DNA of 64,000 nucleotides, taken from contig NZ_AKGD01000001.1 in assembly GCF_000271305.1 (NCBI RefSeq), positions 1,984,001 to 2,048,000 on the forward strand, read 5' to 3'. This document shows, in pieces, positions 8,353 to 20,348 of this stretch (positions are counted from its first letter, which is position 1; every line of letters begins with the position of its first letter). This DNA is from Hydrocarboniphaga effusa AP103. GTDB lineage: Bacteria; Pseudomonadota; Gammaproteobacteria; Nevskiales; Nevskiaceae. The translations under genes and the position numbers were made by a program. Under the pieces are notes generated by a model. The model saw only the letters and a program-made list of their open reading frames with translations. It searched no databases and had not been told where the DNA came from.

Positions 8353-8970
8353 ATGCGCCAGCCGTCCACGAGCCTCGTTTCCGCGGCCGCCGTCGTTGGG
8401 GTCGCCGCTCCGGCCGCCCTCATGAGTGCCTGTGTGACGATCAACGTCTACTTCCCGGCCGCCGAGGCGCAGAAGGCGGCCGACAAGATCATCGACGATG
8501 TCTGGGGCACCGGGGCGACGCCGCAACCCGCTGCCAGCGGCGATACCTCGCAGCTCGAATCGAAGCCGCTGTGGCTCGTGGCCGCCGACTTCGTGATGCC
8601 GGTTGCCGCAGCAGCCGAACCCAAGCTCGACGTCAGCTCGGCCGAGGTCAAGCGGCTGTCGGGGGCTATGGAGGCCCGTTTCCCGCAGCTCGAGCCGCTG
8701 CTCAATTCGGGCACGCTCGGACTCACGAACGACGGCTACATCGGCGTCCGCGATGCCGGTTCGGTGCCGCTCGCCGACCGTAATGCGGTGCGTTCGCTGG
8801 TCGCCAACGAAAACGCCGACCGCGCCTCGCTGTATCGCGAGATCGCGGTCGCCAACGGTCAGCCGCAGTGGGAAGCCCAGATCCGTTCGGCCTTCGCCGC
8901 GCGCTGGATCGCCCGCGCCAAGGGCGGCTGGTACTACCAGGACGCCAGCGGCGCCTGGTTACAGAAATAG
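8353..8970 (+). CDS. DUF1318 (YdbL-like) lipoprotein
   Basis: A 205-residue protein. The start is fixed by AGGAG at 8341-8345, seven bases before the ATG. The N-terminus is a lipoprotein signal ending LMSAC, followed by VTINVYFPAAEAQKAADKI. The C-terminal half (SGTLGLTNDGYIGVRDAG to GGWYYQDASGAWLQK) matches the DUF1318 pattern of YdbL, thought to be a chaperone for YdbH-YnbE. In E. coli, YdbL is not a lipoprotein and the separate small lipoprotein YnbE carries a strand like ITINMNVKI that pairs with YdbH. Here a lipobox and a TINVYF strand precede DUF1318 in one protein, so it may combine both roles (inference). It follows the ydbH-like gene by 83 bases. Confidence 0.75.
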   Translation: MRQPSTSLVSAAAVVGVAAPAALMSACVTINVYFPAAEAQKAADKIIDDVWGTGATPQPAASGDTSQLESKPLWLVAADFVMPVAAAAEPKLDVSSAEVKRLSGAMEARFPQLEPLLNSGTLGLTNDGYIGVRDAGSVPLADRNAVRSLVANENADRASLYREIAVANGQPQWEAQIRSAFAARWIARAKGGWYYQDASGAWLQK

Positions 8971-8987
8971 CCTTTTAAAACAAAGGT

Positions 8988-12471
<3,484 letters not shown>

Positions 12472-12479
12472 TGGATCGA

Positions 12480-13583
12480 TCAGAGCCGCATCGGCATGAT
12501 CACGTACTTGCTCGAGCGGTCCTCGGCTTCGTGCAGCAGGCCGCTGGACTCAGCGTTTTTCAGTTCGAGCGCGACCTGATCGGAATGCATGACGCCAAGC
12601 GCATCCATGAGGTAATTGACGTTGAAGCCGATTTCCATCGACGCTCCGCTGTAGCTGACCTCGACTTCTTCCTCGGCTTCTTCATGCTCCGGGTTATGCG
12701 TCTGCAGCTTCAGGGTTCCCTCTTCGAGCAGCAGGCGAACGCCGCGAAACTTCTCGTTCGACAGAATTGCGGTCCGGGCGAGCGCCTTGCGTAGCTGTTC
12801 GCGATCGGCCAGCACGTGCTTATCACCATTCTCGGGTATCACACGCTCATAATCCGGAAAACGCCCGTCGATGGTTTTGGTTGTCAGGCGCACGGTGTCG
12901 ATGTCGATCACGGCCTGGCCCGGTGACAGCACGAGCACCACTTCTTCCTCGGTGGCATCGAGCAGTCGGCTCAGTTCAATGATGGACTTGCGCGGCAGAA
13001 TCACTTGCTGCGCCGTGGTCACCCCGGTCTCGCGCTTGAGTTCGCTGAAAGCCAGGCGATGGCCATCGGTGGCCACCGCGCGCAAGCGTGTCGGCGCAAC
13101 ATCGAGCAGCAGCCCGTTTAGGTAATACCGAACGTCCTGCTGAGCCATCGCGAACTGCGTACGTTCAAGCAGTTGCTTGAGTTCGACTCGCTTGAGCCTG
13201 ACTTCACTGGCAGCGGCCGTCGCCGAGCCCATGCTCGGGAACTCGTCGGCCTTGAGGGTCGAGAGGGAGAACCGGCTCTTGCCCGACTTGAGCAGCACCT
13301 TATCGCCGCTTTGTTCGAGCGAGACCTCGGCGCCTTCGGGTAGGCCGCGGCAGATATCGAACAGTTTGCGGGCCGGGACCGTGGTCTTGCCCGGAGCCAG
13401 GTTCTGAACACGCGCCCGGCCGACGAGTTCCATTTCGAGGTCCGTACCGATCACGGTCAGAACGTCTTCGCTGACTTCGAGCAGGAAATTGGCCAGGACG
13501 GGTAAGGTCTGACGACGCTCCACCACACCGATGACCGACTGAAGCGCGCCCAGCAATTCGTTACGACCCACCTGGATTTTCAT
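12480..13583 (-). CDS. dnaN: DNA polymerase III beta subunit (sliding clamp)
   Basis: A 367-residue clamp monomer, the normal length. The opening MKIQVGRNELLGALQSVIGVVERRQTLPVLANFLLE and the ending SSKYVIMPMRL are diagnostic for DnaN; the C-terminal MPMRL is part of the peptide-binding pocket used by polymerases. It forms a dimeric ring around DNA for processive replication. It lies downstream of dnaA, separated by 251 bases that hold DnaA boxes, and upstream of recF. Confidence 0.98.
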   Translation of the reverse strand: MKIQVGRNELLGALQSVIGVVERRQTLPVLANFLLEVSEDVLTVIGTDLEMELVGRARVQNLAPGKTTVPARKLFDICRGLPEGAEVSLEQSGDKVLLKSGKSRFSLSTLKADEFPSMGSATAAASEVRLKRVELKQLLERTQFAMAQQDVRYYLNGLLLDVAPTRLRAVATDGHRLAFSELKRETGVTTAQQVILPRKSIIELSRLLDATEEEVVLVLSPGQAVIDIDTVRLTTKTIDGRFPDYERVIPENGDKHVLADREQLRKALARTAILSNEKFRGVRLLLEEGTLKLQTHNPEHEEAEEEVEVSYSGASMEIGFNVNYLMDALGVMHSDQVALELKNAESSGLLHEAEDRSSKYVIMPMRL

Positions 13584-13834
13584 GTCATTACCTAGCTTGG
13601 TACTTGTATCTCTAAATACTAGTTGTAGAGCAGGCTCTCGGCCGTGGACAAACTGGATTTATCTTGCGAGAACAGAAACTTAACGCTTGATTCAGAAACC
13701 GTAAAGCTCGGGGCAAGCCGACTGGTCAACTGTGGATAAGGAGTGAATCAAATCCATCCTCCATTTTCCACCAAGTTATCAACAGACTGGCGAACACGGC
13801 TGCGAACAACTTGATCAAGGGCCACGGCGCCCTC
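13584..13834. other. Probable chromosomal replication origin (oriC)
   Basis: This dnaA-dnaN spacer is AT-richer than its surroundings. It holds a perfect DnaA box (TTATCCACA, minus strand, 13739-13731), a one-mismatch box (TTATCAACA, 13776-13784) and a two-mismatch match (TTGTCCACG, minus strand, 13651-13643). Stretches around 13656-13700 and 13738-13785 could unwind. Genes diverge here: dnaA-gyrB leftward, rpmH-mnmE rightward. As I recall, Xanthomonas oriC maps to the same spacer. GC skew was not computed. Confidence 0.65.
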
Positions 13835-15157
13835 TCAAAAACTCAGCTGGCGCAACAGATTCTCGTAGTCCTCGCGTACCCGGCTGTCCTCTTCCTTGAG
13901 CTTTCCGATGGCTCTGCAGGCATGCAGCACCGTGGTGTGATCTTTCTCGAAAGCCGCCCCGATCTCGGGAAGACTGTGTTGAGTAAGCTCGCGCGACAGG
14001 CTCATCGCGATCTGTCGTGGCCGGGCCAGCGAGCGATTGCGCCGAGGTGAGCGCAGCTCCTTGAGCTGGATGTTGTAGTACTTGCTGACTGTTCCCATGA
14101 TGTTGTCGATGGTCACGAGCTTTTCGTAATGTGCGAGCATGTCGCGCAGCGTCTGGCGAGCGAATTCGATCGTGATCGGCACGCCCTGCAGGCGAACCGC
14201 CGCTGCCAGGCGCAGCAGCGCGCCTTCGAGCTCGCGCACGTTGGAACGAATGTTCTGCGCGACGAACTCTGCGACCTCATCCGGCAGCGCCAGACCGAAG
14301 CTCTCGGCCTTGGATTGCGCGATCGCCCAGCGCGTCTCCATGTCGGGCGGTTCCACCGATACGGTCAGACCCCAGCTGAAACGCGACTTGAGGCGGTCGT
14401 CGAGCCGGTCGAGCTCCTTCGGAAAGCGATCGCAGGTCAGCACGATCTGCTTGCGCCCGTCCATGAGCGTGTTGAAGGTGTGGAAGAACTCTTCCTGGTT
14501 GACGGCCTTGCCCGCGAAAAAGTGAATGTCGTCGATCAGCAGCGCATCCGCCGAGCGATAGAAGTTCTTGAATTCGTCGGTATTGTTGTGGCGCAGGGCG
14601 GAAACGAACTGGGTCACCCACTGCTCGGCGCCCACGTAGACGACTCGCGCCCTGGCCGAACGCGCGAGCAGCGCGTTGCCGATCGCATGCATCAGATGCG
14701 TCTTGCCGAGGCCCGAAGCCCCATAGATAAGCAAGGGGTTGTAGGCCACGCCGGGCGATTCGGAAACCTGCTGGCTGGCGGCCCTCGCCTGCGAATTGGA
14801 TTTGCCCTGGATGAAGCTGCCGAAGGTGTAGCGCGGATCGAGCTTGCCGTTCTGGGTCCAGCGCTCCGGTTCGACCGCGGTGGTCGGCGCTGCGCTGGTC
14901 GTCCGCGCCTCGTTGGCGGTACCGATCTCGACCGGCAGGTCGGCGCCGTCGCAGGCCAGCCAGGCGCGCTGGATGGCCCCGACGAACTCGGCGCGCACGC
15001 GTTCCATGACCATGCGATTCGGCGCGACGATGCTCAGGCGATCCGGCAACCGGCGAACCTGCAGCGGCCGGATCCAGGTGCTGACGTCCAGGGGACTCAG
15101 GTCGCCTTCGAGCCAGAGCACGCAGCGGTTCCAGGTCTCGATATCGCTCTGGTTCAT
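13835..15157 (-). CDS. dnaA: Chromosomal replication initiator protein DnaA
   Basis: A 440-residue initiator. Domain I opens MNQSDIETWNRCVLWLEGDL, which fixes the start at 15157 even though the frame stays open further upstream. The AAA+ domain has Walker A GASGLGKTHLMHAIGN, Walker B LLIDDIHFFAGK and the sensor region LTCDRFPKELDRLDDRLKSRFSWG. The C-terminal DnaA-box-binding helix-turn-helix contains RPRQIAMSLSRELTQHSLPEIG and the signature DHTTVLHACR. It binds oriC and melts the DNA unwinding element. It is divergent from rpmH and lies upstream of dnaN. Confidence 0.98.
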   Translation of the reverse strand: MNQSDIETWNRCVLWLEGDLSPLDVSTWIRPLQVRRLPDRLSIVAPNRMVMERVRAEFVGAIQRAWLACDGADLPVEIGTANEARTTSAAPTTAVEPERWTQNGKLDPRYTFGSFIQGKSNSQARAASQQVSESPGVAYNPLLIYGASGLGKTHLMHAIGNALLARSARARVVYVGAEQWVTQFVSALRHNNTDEFKNFYRSADALLIDDIHFFAGKAVNQEEFFHTFNTLMDGRKQIVLTCDRFPKELDRLDDRLKSRFSWGLTVSVEPPDMETRWAIAQSKAESFGLALPDEVAEFVAQNIRSNVRELEGALLRLAAAVRLQGVPITIEFARQTLRDMLAHYEKLVTIDNIMGTVSKYYNIQLKELRSPRRNRSLARPRQIAMSLSRELTQHSLPEIGAAFEKDHTTVLHACRAIGKLKEEDSRVREDYENLLRQLSF

Positions 15158-15315
15158 CGGGCGCACCGCCACGGTGTCGACAGCTTGGAATTGACGAACT
15201 GACTCACTAAAAACCGTCCTTGGAGAAAAGTCGGCCTCACACGCCAGGCTCGAGGGGCCGGCGCGAATCGGGACGACTGCGGATGGCCACACAGTCTATC
15301 GTCCCTTCGCCCAAG

Positions 15316-15324
15316 ATATCCACA
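15316..15324 (+). promoter_or_regulatory. Near-consensus DnaA box in the dnaA-rpmH spacer
   Basis: ATATCCACA differs from the TTATCCACA consensus at one base. In the spacer upstream of dnaA it could serve autoregulation or be an extra origin element. Confidence 0.45.
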
Positions 15325-15344
15325 GGCTGCCCGAGTTCCGGCGC

Positions 15345-15374
15345 TTGAACATTGTCCGCAGCTCCCGATACAAT
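15345..15374 (+). promoter_or_regulatory. rpmH operon promoter
   Basis: TTGAAC (15345-15350) and TACAAT (15369-15374) are separated by 18 bases and stand about 32 bases before the rpmH ATG. Both boxes are close to the sigma-70 consensus. Confidence 0.65.
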
Positions 15375-15406
15375 CCGCGCCCTTTTTTGTTGCCGATGAT
15401 CTAACA

Positions 15407-15544
15407 ATGAAACGCACCTACCAGCCGCACTCGCTGCGTCGTAAGCGCACGCATGGTTTCCGCGCCCGCATGGCGACCGTTGGTGGTCGCAAGGTTCTGG
15501 CCCGCCGTCGCGCCAAGGGCCGCGCCCGTCTGACGCCGGTCTGA
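15407..15544 (+). CDS. rpmH: 50S ribosomal protein L34
   Basis: A 45-residue, very basic protein. It begins [18 protein letters not shown] and ends [12 protein letters not shown], with [15 protein letters not shown] between, which is the invariant L34 pattern. It is part of the large ribosomal subunit. It sits divergently from dnaA and heads the rpmH-rnpA-yidD-yidC-mnmE string, an order kept across most bacteria. Confidence 0.97.
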   Translation: MKRTYQPHSLRRKRTHGFRARMATVGGRKVLARRRAKGRARLTPV

Positions 15545-15600
15545 GCCGCTTCGTCCGATCGGATCTCTTGCAGATCCTCATTGTTCGAGATTGTTGAGGC

Positions 15601-15960
15601 GTGGCGCGCTTTCCACGGCGCGCTCGCCTGCTTAAACCTGCTGAGTTCGAGCGGGTTTTCAAGAACGGCAGACGCGAGACGGTGACGAATTTCATCGCCG
15701 TCGCGGCCCTCTCCGACGAAGGGCCGAGGCTGGGCTTGGCGATTTCCCGCAAGCAGGCCGCGCTCGCCGTCGATCGCAATCGCATCAAGAGGCAGATTCG
15801 GGCGAGCTTCCGCGAAGCACAAGGTCGCCTGCCCGCATGCGATCTCGTCATCATGGCCAAACCCCAGGCCAAGAATCTCGATTCAGCCGCTGCGGTTGCG
15901 GATCTGAACAAGCTCTGGAATCGCGTCATTCAACGATGGTCCGCTTCCTCGTTGTCCTGA
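15601..15960 (+). CDS. rnpA: Ribonuclease P protein component
   Basis: A 119-residue basic protein that binds RNase P RNA and helps it cleave precursor tRNA leaders. The family signature is visible as [22 protein letters not shown], including the RNR motif, followed by IRASFREAQ. The start is a GTG at 15601 giving [20 protein letters not shown], which matches the usual FxRxxRLLKPxEFxxVF opening. Its 3' end overlaps yidD by 25 bases, as is common for this pair. Confidence 0.95.
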   Translation: MARFPRRARLLKPAEFERVFKNGRRETVTNFIAVAALSDEGPRLGLAISRKQAALAVDRNRIKRQIRASFREAQGRLPACDLVIMAKPQAKNLDSAAAVADLNKLWNRVIQRWSASSLS

Positions 15961-16181
15961 TCCGGCTGTACCAGAAGGGCATCAGCCGCTGGCTGCCGCC
16001 GCGTTGTCGGTTTTATCCGAGCTGTTCGCACTACGCGGCCCTCGCCCTGCAACAACACGGTTTCGCCAAGGGCGCTACGCTAGCGACCCGCAGAATCCTG
16101 CGTTGCCATCCCCTGAACCCTGGCGGGTACGATCCGGTGCCGAGCGCCCGGGGCGACCGGCCGAGCACCGAATCGCGCTGA
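15936..16181 (+). CDS. yidD: Membrane protein insertion efficiency factor YidD
   Basis: An 81-residue protein. After a short hydrophobic amphipathic start ([22 protein letters not shown]) come the conserved [11 protein letters not shown] motif with its two cysteines and [17 protein letters not shown]. This is the full YidD signature. It assists insertion of inner-membrane proteins together with YidC. I placed the start at the ATG at 15936, inside rnpA; the frame also runs further upstream, but that extension lacks family similarity. Confidence 0.95.
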   Translation: MVRFLVVLIRLYQKGISRWLPPRCRFYPSCSHYAALALQQHGFAKGATLATRRILRCHPLNPGGYDPVPSARGDRPSTESR

Positions 16182-16190
16182 CACTCGCCC

Positions 16191-17879
16191 ATGGAAAATC
16201 GTCGCTTCATCCTGCTCGCCGTCCTCGGCGTGCTGATGTTCTTCATCTATCAGGCCTGGCAGACCGAATACGGCGCCAAGAAGCCGATCGCGCCGCCCGA
16301 GACCGAAGCCACCGCTGCGACGCGCGCCGAAGTCGCGGTCACCGAAAGCGATGTTCCGACGCTGGCCCCCGAGGCGGCTCCGGGCGCCGCGACGCCGGCG
16401 GTGCCGGAGTCCGCACGCATCAAGGTGCAGACCGATCTGTTCGTCGGTGAGATCGCGCTGCGCGGCGGCGACCTGCGCCGGCTCGAACTGGTCGGGTATC
16501 CGGTTTCGAAGAAGCAGCCGGACCAGAACATTCCGCTGCTCAATGATCGCGAGGGCCATTTCTTCGTGCTGCAGAGCGGTATCGCCACCGCGAACAAGGC
16601 GCTCGGCAGCCACCTGGATTCCTTCAGTTCGCCACAGGCCGTCTACCAGATGGCCGAAGGCGCCGACACGCTCGAAGTGCCGCTCGAAAGCGTCGACGCG
16701 GCCGGCAACAAGGTCACCAAGATCTATCGCTTCCACCGCGGCAGCTACGAGTTCGAACTCGAGCAGAAGCTCGCTTCGGCAAGCGCGGTATCGGCCAGCG
16801 CCTATGTGCGCATGCAGCGCACCAATGTCGCGGCCGGCGAGGAGCCGCCATTCATCCACACCTTCATGGGCGTCGGCGTCTACGAGGCCAAGCCGGGCAC
16901 CGACAAGTTCCGTTTCAAGAAATTGCCGTTCAAGGATCTCGACGACGAGACCTACAGCGTCGAGCAGACCGGCGGCTGGGTAGCGATGCTGCAGCACTAT
17001 TTCGTCGCCGCGATCCTACCGGCCGAAGACGAGAAGCATCGCTTCGAGAGTAGGCCCGGCAAGGAAGGCTATGTCGCGCAGTACCTCGGTGCGAGCGCCC
17101 AGGTTCAGCCGGGCGCTGAGCAGAACTTTGTCACCAGGCTCTATGTCGGGCCGAAGCTGCAGGACTCGATCGGCAAGGCCGCCAAGGGCCTCGAATACAC
17201 GGTCGACTACGGCATTCTGACCGCGATTTCCGAGCCGCTGTTCAGCGTGATGCAGTGGTTCCACAAGTACACGGGCAACTGGGGCGTGGCGATCATCCTG
17301 CTGACGGTGCTCGTGAAGACGCTGTTCTATCCGCTCGCGGCCGCGCAGTACCGCTCGACCGCGAAGATGCGCAAGTTCGCGCCGCGTATCGCCGAGCTCA
17401 AGGAGCGTTACGCGGACGATCGCGAGCGCATGTCCAAGGCGATGATGGAGCTCTACAAGAAAGAGGGCTTCAATCCGCTGGCCGGCTGCTGGCCGCTGCT
17501 CGTGCAGATGCCGGTGTTCTTCGCGCTGTACTGGGTCTTCCTCGAAAGCGTCGAACTGCGCCAGGCCGACTTCGCGCTGTGGATCAACGACCTGACCTCG
17601 CCCGATCCGTTCTACGTGCTGCCGGTGATCTACGGCCTGTCGATGTTCTTCATGCAGAGGCTGTCGGGCCAGACCGCGACGATGGACCCGATGCAGCAGA
17701 AGGTCATGAACGTGATGCCGATCGCGATGGCCGGCTTCTTCGCCTTCTTCCCGGCCGGCCTGGTGCTGTACTGGTGCGTCTCGAACTGCATCAGCATCGC
17801 CCAGCAGTGGTACATCACGCGCAGGATCGAACGCGCCGACGCCGCCATCAAATCCGGCGCTGCCAAGCCGGCCAAGTAA
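16191..17879 (+). CDS. yidC: Membrane protein insertase YidC
   Basis: A 562-residue inner-membrane insertase. The N-terminal signal anchor (RRFILLAVLGVLMFFIYQAW) is followed by a periplasmic beta-sandwich domain to about residue 340. The conserved five-helix core begins at YGILTAISEPLFSVMQWFHKY and includes NWGVAIILLTVLVKTLFYPL, GCWPLLVQMPVFFALYWVF and FPAGLVLYWCVSN. It inserts small membrane proteins alone and larger ones with SecYEG. It follows yidD by 9 bases and precedes mnmE by 7, so co-transcription is likely. Confidence 0.98.
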   Translation: MENRRFILLAVLGVLMFFIYQAWQTEYGAKKPIAPPETEATAATRAEVAVTESDVPTLAPEAAPGAATPAVPESARIKVQTDLFVGEIALRGGDLRRLELVGYPVSKKQPDQNIPLLNDREGHFFVLQSGIATANKALGSHLDSFSSPQAVYQMAEGADTLEVPLESVDAAGNKVTKIYRFHRGSYEFELEQKLASASAVSASAYVRMQRTNVAAGEEPPFIHTFMGVGVYEAKPGTDKFRFKKLPFKDLDDETYSVEQTGGWVAMLQHYFVAAILPAEDEKHRFESRPGKEGYVAQYLGASAQVQPGAEQNFVTRLYVGPKLQDSIGKAAKGLEYTVDYGILTAISEPLFSVMQWFHKYTGNWGVAIILLTVLVKTLFYPLAAAQYRSTAKMRKFAPRIAELKERYADDRERMSKAMMELYKKEGFNPLAGCWPLLVQMPVFFALYWVFLESVELRQADFALWINDLTSPDPFYVLPVIYGLSMFFMQRLSGQTATMDPMQQKVMNVMPIAMAGFFAFFPAGLVLYWCVSNCISIAQQWYITRRIERADAAIKSGAAKPAK

Positions 17880-17886
17880 GGCCGAC

Positions 17887-19239
17887 GTGGCGACGGCCGA
17901 TACGATCGCGGCCATCGCCACGGCTCCGGGCCGCGGCGCGATCGGCCTGTTGCGCATCAGCGGGCCGATCGCGCTCGAAGTCGCAACATCGATCGCCGGC
18001 TCGCTGCCGCCGCCCAGGCAAGCCGGGCTGCGGACGTTTCGCGACCGCGACGGCGCCGCCATCGACCAGGGCCTGGTCCTGGTCTTTCCCGCCCCGCGCT
18101 CCTACACGGGCGAGCATCTGGTCGAGCTGCAGGGCCACGGTGGCGTCGTGCTGCTGCAGCTGCTGCTCGAAGCGGCGATCGCGGCCGGTGCGCGCATGGC
18201 CCGGCCCGGCGAATTTTCCGAACGCGCGTTCCTCAACGGCCGGCTCGACCTCGCCCAGGCCGAAGCGGTCGGCGATCTGATCGACGCGGCCTCGCGCCAG
18301 GCCGTGGTCGCGGCGCAGCGCTCGCTCGAAGGCGCGTTCTCCGAACGTGTCACCGCGCTGGCCGACGAGCTCATGGCCCTGCGCGCCTGGGTCGAAGGCG
18401 CGCTCGATTTCTCCGACGAGGACGTCGACTGGCTCGCCGACGACGGCCTGCGCACGCGGCTCGCGAACTGGAGCGATTCGCTCGACGCGCTGATCGCGCA
18501 GGTCGGCCAGGGCCGCCGATTGCGCGAGGGCCTCGTCGTCGCCATCGTCGGCCAGCCCAACGTCGGCAAGTCGACCCTGCTGAACCGGCTCGCGGGCGTC
18601 GAGGCGGCGATCGTCAGCGACCAGCCCGGCACCACACGCGACACCTTGCGCGAGCATCTGGTGCTCGAGGGCATGCCGATCACGATCGTCGACACCGCCG
18701 GCCTGCGCGAGACCGACGATCGTATCGAGCAGGAAGGCATCCGCCGCAGCTGGAGCGCGGTCGACAAGGCCGAGCTCGTGCTCTATCTCGTCGACGATCG
18801 GCACGACGAGCATCCGCAGGATCTCGAACTGCTCGCCAGACTGCCGGTCGACAGGCCGCGCATCGTCGTGCGCAACAAGTGCGATCTGGCGGATCGCAGC
18901 GCGCAGCGGCTCGATGCGGCATCGACCGGGATTCGCCTGAGCGCCGCGACCGGCGAAGGCATCGGCCTGCTGACCACCGCGATCCGCGAGTTCGCGGGCC
19001 TCGGTGCGGCCGACCAGCAGGGCAGCAGCTTCACCGCCCGCACGCGGCACGTGCTCGCGCTCGCCGAGACGCGCCGGCATCTCGAGGTGGCGATGCGCTC
19101 GCTCGCTGCGAGTTCGGCGGCCGAACTGATCGCCGAGGAACTGCGCCTGGCGCACGCGGCGCTCGGCGAAATCACCGGCCAGGTCACGAGCGAGGATCTG
19201 CTCGGCCGTATTTTCGCGAGCTTCTGCATCGGCAAATAG
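17887..19239 (+). CDS. mnmE: tRNA uridine-5-carboxymethylaminomethyl synthesis GTPase MnmE
   Basis: A 450-residue GTPase that, with MnmG, makes the cmnm5 modification at the wobble uridine of certain tRNAs. The N-terminal tetrahydrofolate-binding domain starts MATADTIAAIATAPGRGAIGLLRISG. The G domain, embedded in a helical domain, shows GQPNVGKSTLLN, DTAGLRETDD and NKCDL. The protein ends with FCIGK, the invariant C-terminal motif holding the functional cysteine. The start is a GTG at 17887. It ends the rpmH-mnmE string. Confidence 0.97.
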   Translation: MATADTIAAIATAPGRGAIGLLRISGPIALEVATSIAGSLPPPRQAGLRTFRDRDGAAIDQGLVLVFPAPRSYTGEHLVELQGHGGVVLLQLLLEAAIAAGARMARPGEFSERAFLNGRLDLAQAEAVGDLIDAASRQAVVAAQRSLEGAFSERVTALADELMALRAWVEGALDFSDEDVDWLADDGLRTRLANWSDSLDALIAQVGQGRRLREGLVVAIVGQPNVGKSTLLNRLAGVEAAIVSDQPGTTRDTLREHLVLEGMPITIVDTAGLRETDDRIEQEGIRRSWSAVDKAELVLYLVDDRHDEHPQDLELLARLPVDRPRIVVRNKCDLADRSAQRLDAASTGIRLSAATGEGIGLLTTAIREFAGLGAADQQGSSFTARTRHVLALAETRRHLEVAMRSLAASSAAELIAEELRLAHAALGEITGQVTSEDLLGRIFASFCIGK

Positions 19240-19317
19240 CTGCCGCGCATTCAGGTTTCGGTTATCCAGGCCTGTGATAAGACTCGCGCAAACGTCACCA
19301 AAAAAGAGGAGTGCGAC

Positions 19318-19728
19318 ATGAGTCGGGGAATCAAATTGCTGCTGGGCGGCGCGATGCTGTGCGGAATCGCGATGGCGAACACCGCTTGCGGCAAGAAGCA
19401 GGCTGAAGTCACGGTGCCCGAAGAAGGCCCTGCGCAGGTCGAGGAACAGGTGCCGAGCAAGCCCGAGGAAAAGGCCGCGTTCGATAAGCGCAAGGCCGCG
19501 TCGGCCTGCCGCGTGGCGATCCTGCAAAGCCTGCGTGATCCGTCCTCGGCCGAGTTCGTCGACGAGCTCGAAGCGACGACCGGAACCGTGGAAGAAAGTG
19601 GCGACTACCGCTTCAAGATCGGTGTGAAGGCCAAGAGCGACGCGGGCGTGGTGACGCGCCACTTCGACTGCAAGGCCCACCCCGAAACCAGCGGCTGGTC
19701 TATCGCCGAGCTGAAAGAAGGCGCCTGA
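19318..19728 (+). CDS. Hypothetical lipoprotein
   Basis: A 136-residue protein I do not recognise. It has a type II signal peptide (IKLLLGGAMLCGIAMANTAC lipobox region), a linker rich in glutamate, valine and proline, and then a small domain with two cysteines: SACRVAILQSLRDPSSAEF and HFDCKAHPETSGWSIAEL. The phrase RDPSSAEF resembles a motif common in small bacterial lipoproteins of unknown role. A GAGGAG-containing Shine-Dalgarno precedes the ATG. The 3' end overlaps the end of the convergent nucleotidyltransferase gene by 29 bases. Confidence 0.75.
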   Translation: MSRGIKLLLGGAMLCGIAMANTACGKKQAEVTVPEEGPAQVEEQVPSKPEEKAAFDKRKAASACRVAILQSLRDPSSAEFVDELEATTGTVEESGDYRFKIGVKAKSDAGVVTRHFDCKAHPETSGWSIAELKEGA

Positions 19729-20341
19729 GCCCGGGCCGGTGCAGATCGCGCCGGCGGTCGACATCGAAGTCGATGTCCCCACGAGTCTCGACGAGCCGAA
19801 GCTGCCCGGAGCGCTGCAGAATCAAACGCGCGCCCCGATCGCCTTCGAGCTCGTCGATGGCCGAAAAAATCGCGCGCGAGAGCAGTACCGGATTGCCGCG
19901 CTTGCCATCCGCGATCGGCTGCACCGCTTCGTCGCCGGGCCGCCAAGCGCCGATGAGCGCGTCGATCACGCTGTGACGCAAAGCTGGCATGTCGCCGAGC
20001 ACGACCAAAGCTCCGGCGCTCGACGCGGGCAAGCGGCGCAATCCCGTCTGCAGTGAACCCGACATGCCACGCCGATAGCGTGGATTGAAGGCCATGCGCA
20101 GCGGCGGCACACGCCGATGTCGACGCCGGTATTCGCGCAGGCTGCACTCGACCAACGCGCGCTCATGGCCGGTGACAATGATGATCGGTCGCGCGCTCGA
20201 CGCGCAGACCGCGTCGAGCGTCCACCAGAGCAAGGCTTGTCCGTGAACGCGGCTCAGCAGCTTGTTCGCGCGGCCGTAGCGTTTCGAGCGGCCGCCCGCC
20301 AGGATCACGCACCCGATCGTCGCGCTGCTGAGCAAGCTCAC
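19700..20341 (-). CDS. MocA-like nucleotidyltransferase (molybdenum cofactor cytidylyltransferase type)
   Basis: About 213 residues with the GT-A nucleotidyltransferase pattern. The nucleotide-binding loop IGCVILAGGRSKRYG is followed by NKLL, then VVLGDMPAL with the metal-binding aspartate, and GKRGNPVLLSRAIF. This pattern fits the MobA/MocA family; MocA attaches CMP to molybdopterin for xanthine-dehydrogenase-type enzymes. The frame is open far upstream, but similarity begins just after the xdhC-like stop, so I chose the GTG at 20341. Its position after a XdhC-like gene and a molybdenum hydroxylase supports cofactor maturation. Confidence 0.75.
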   Translation of the reverse strand: MSLLSSATIGCVILAGGRSKRYGRANKLLSRVHGQALLWWTLDAVCASSARPIIIVTGHERALVECSLREYRRRHRRVPPLRMAFNPRYRRGMSGSLQTGLRRLPASSAGALVVLGDMPALRHSVIDALIGAWRPGDEAVQPIADGKRGNPVLLSRAIFSAIDELEGDRGARLILQRSGQLRLVETRGDIDFDVDRRRDLHRPGLRRLLSARR

Positions 20342-20348
20342 CGAGCGA

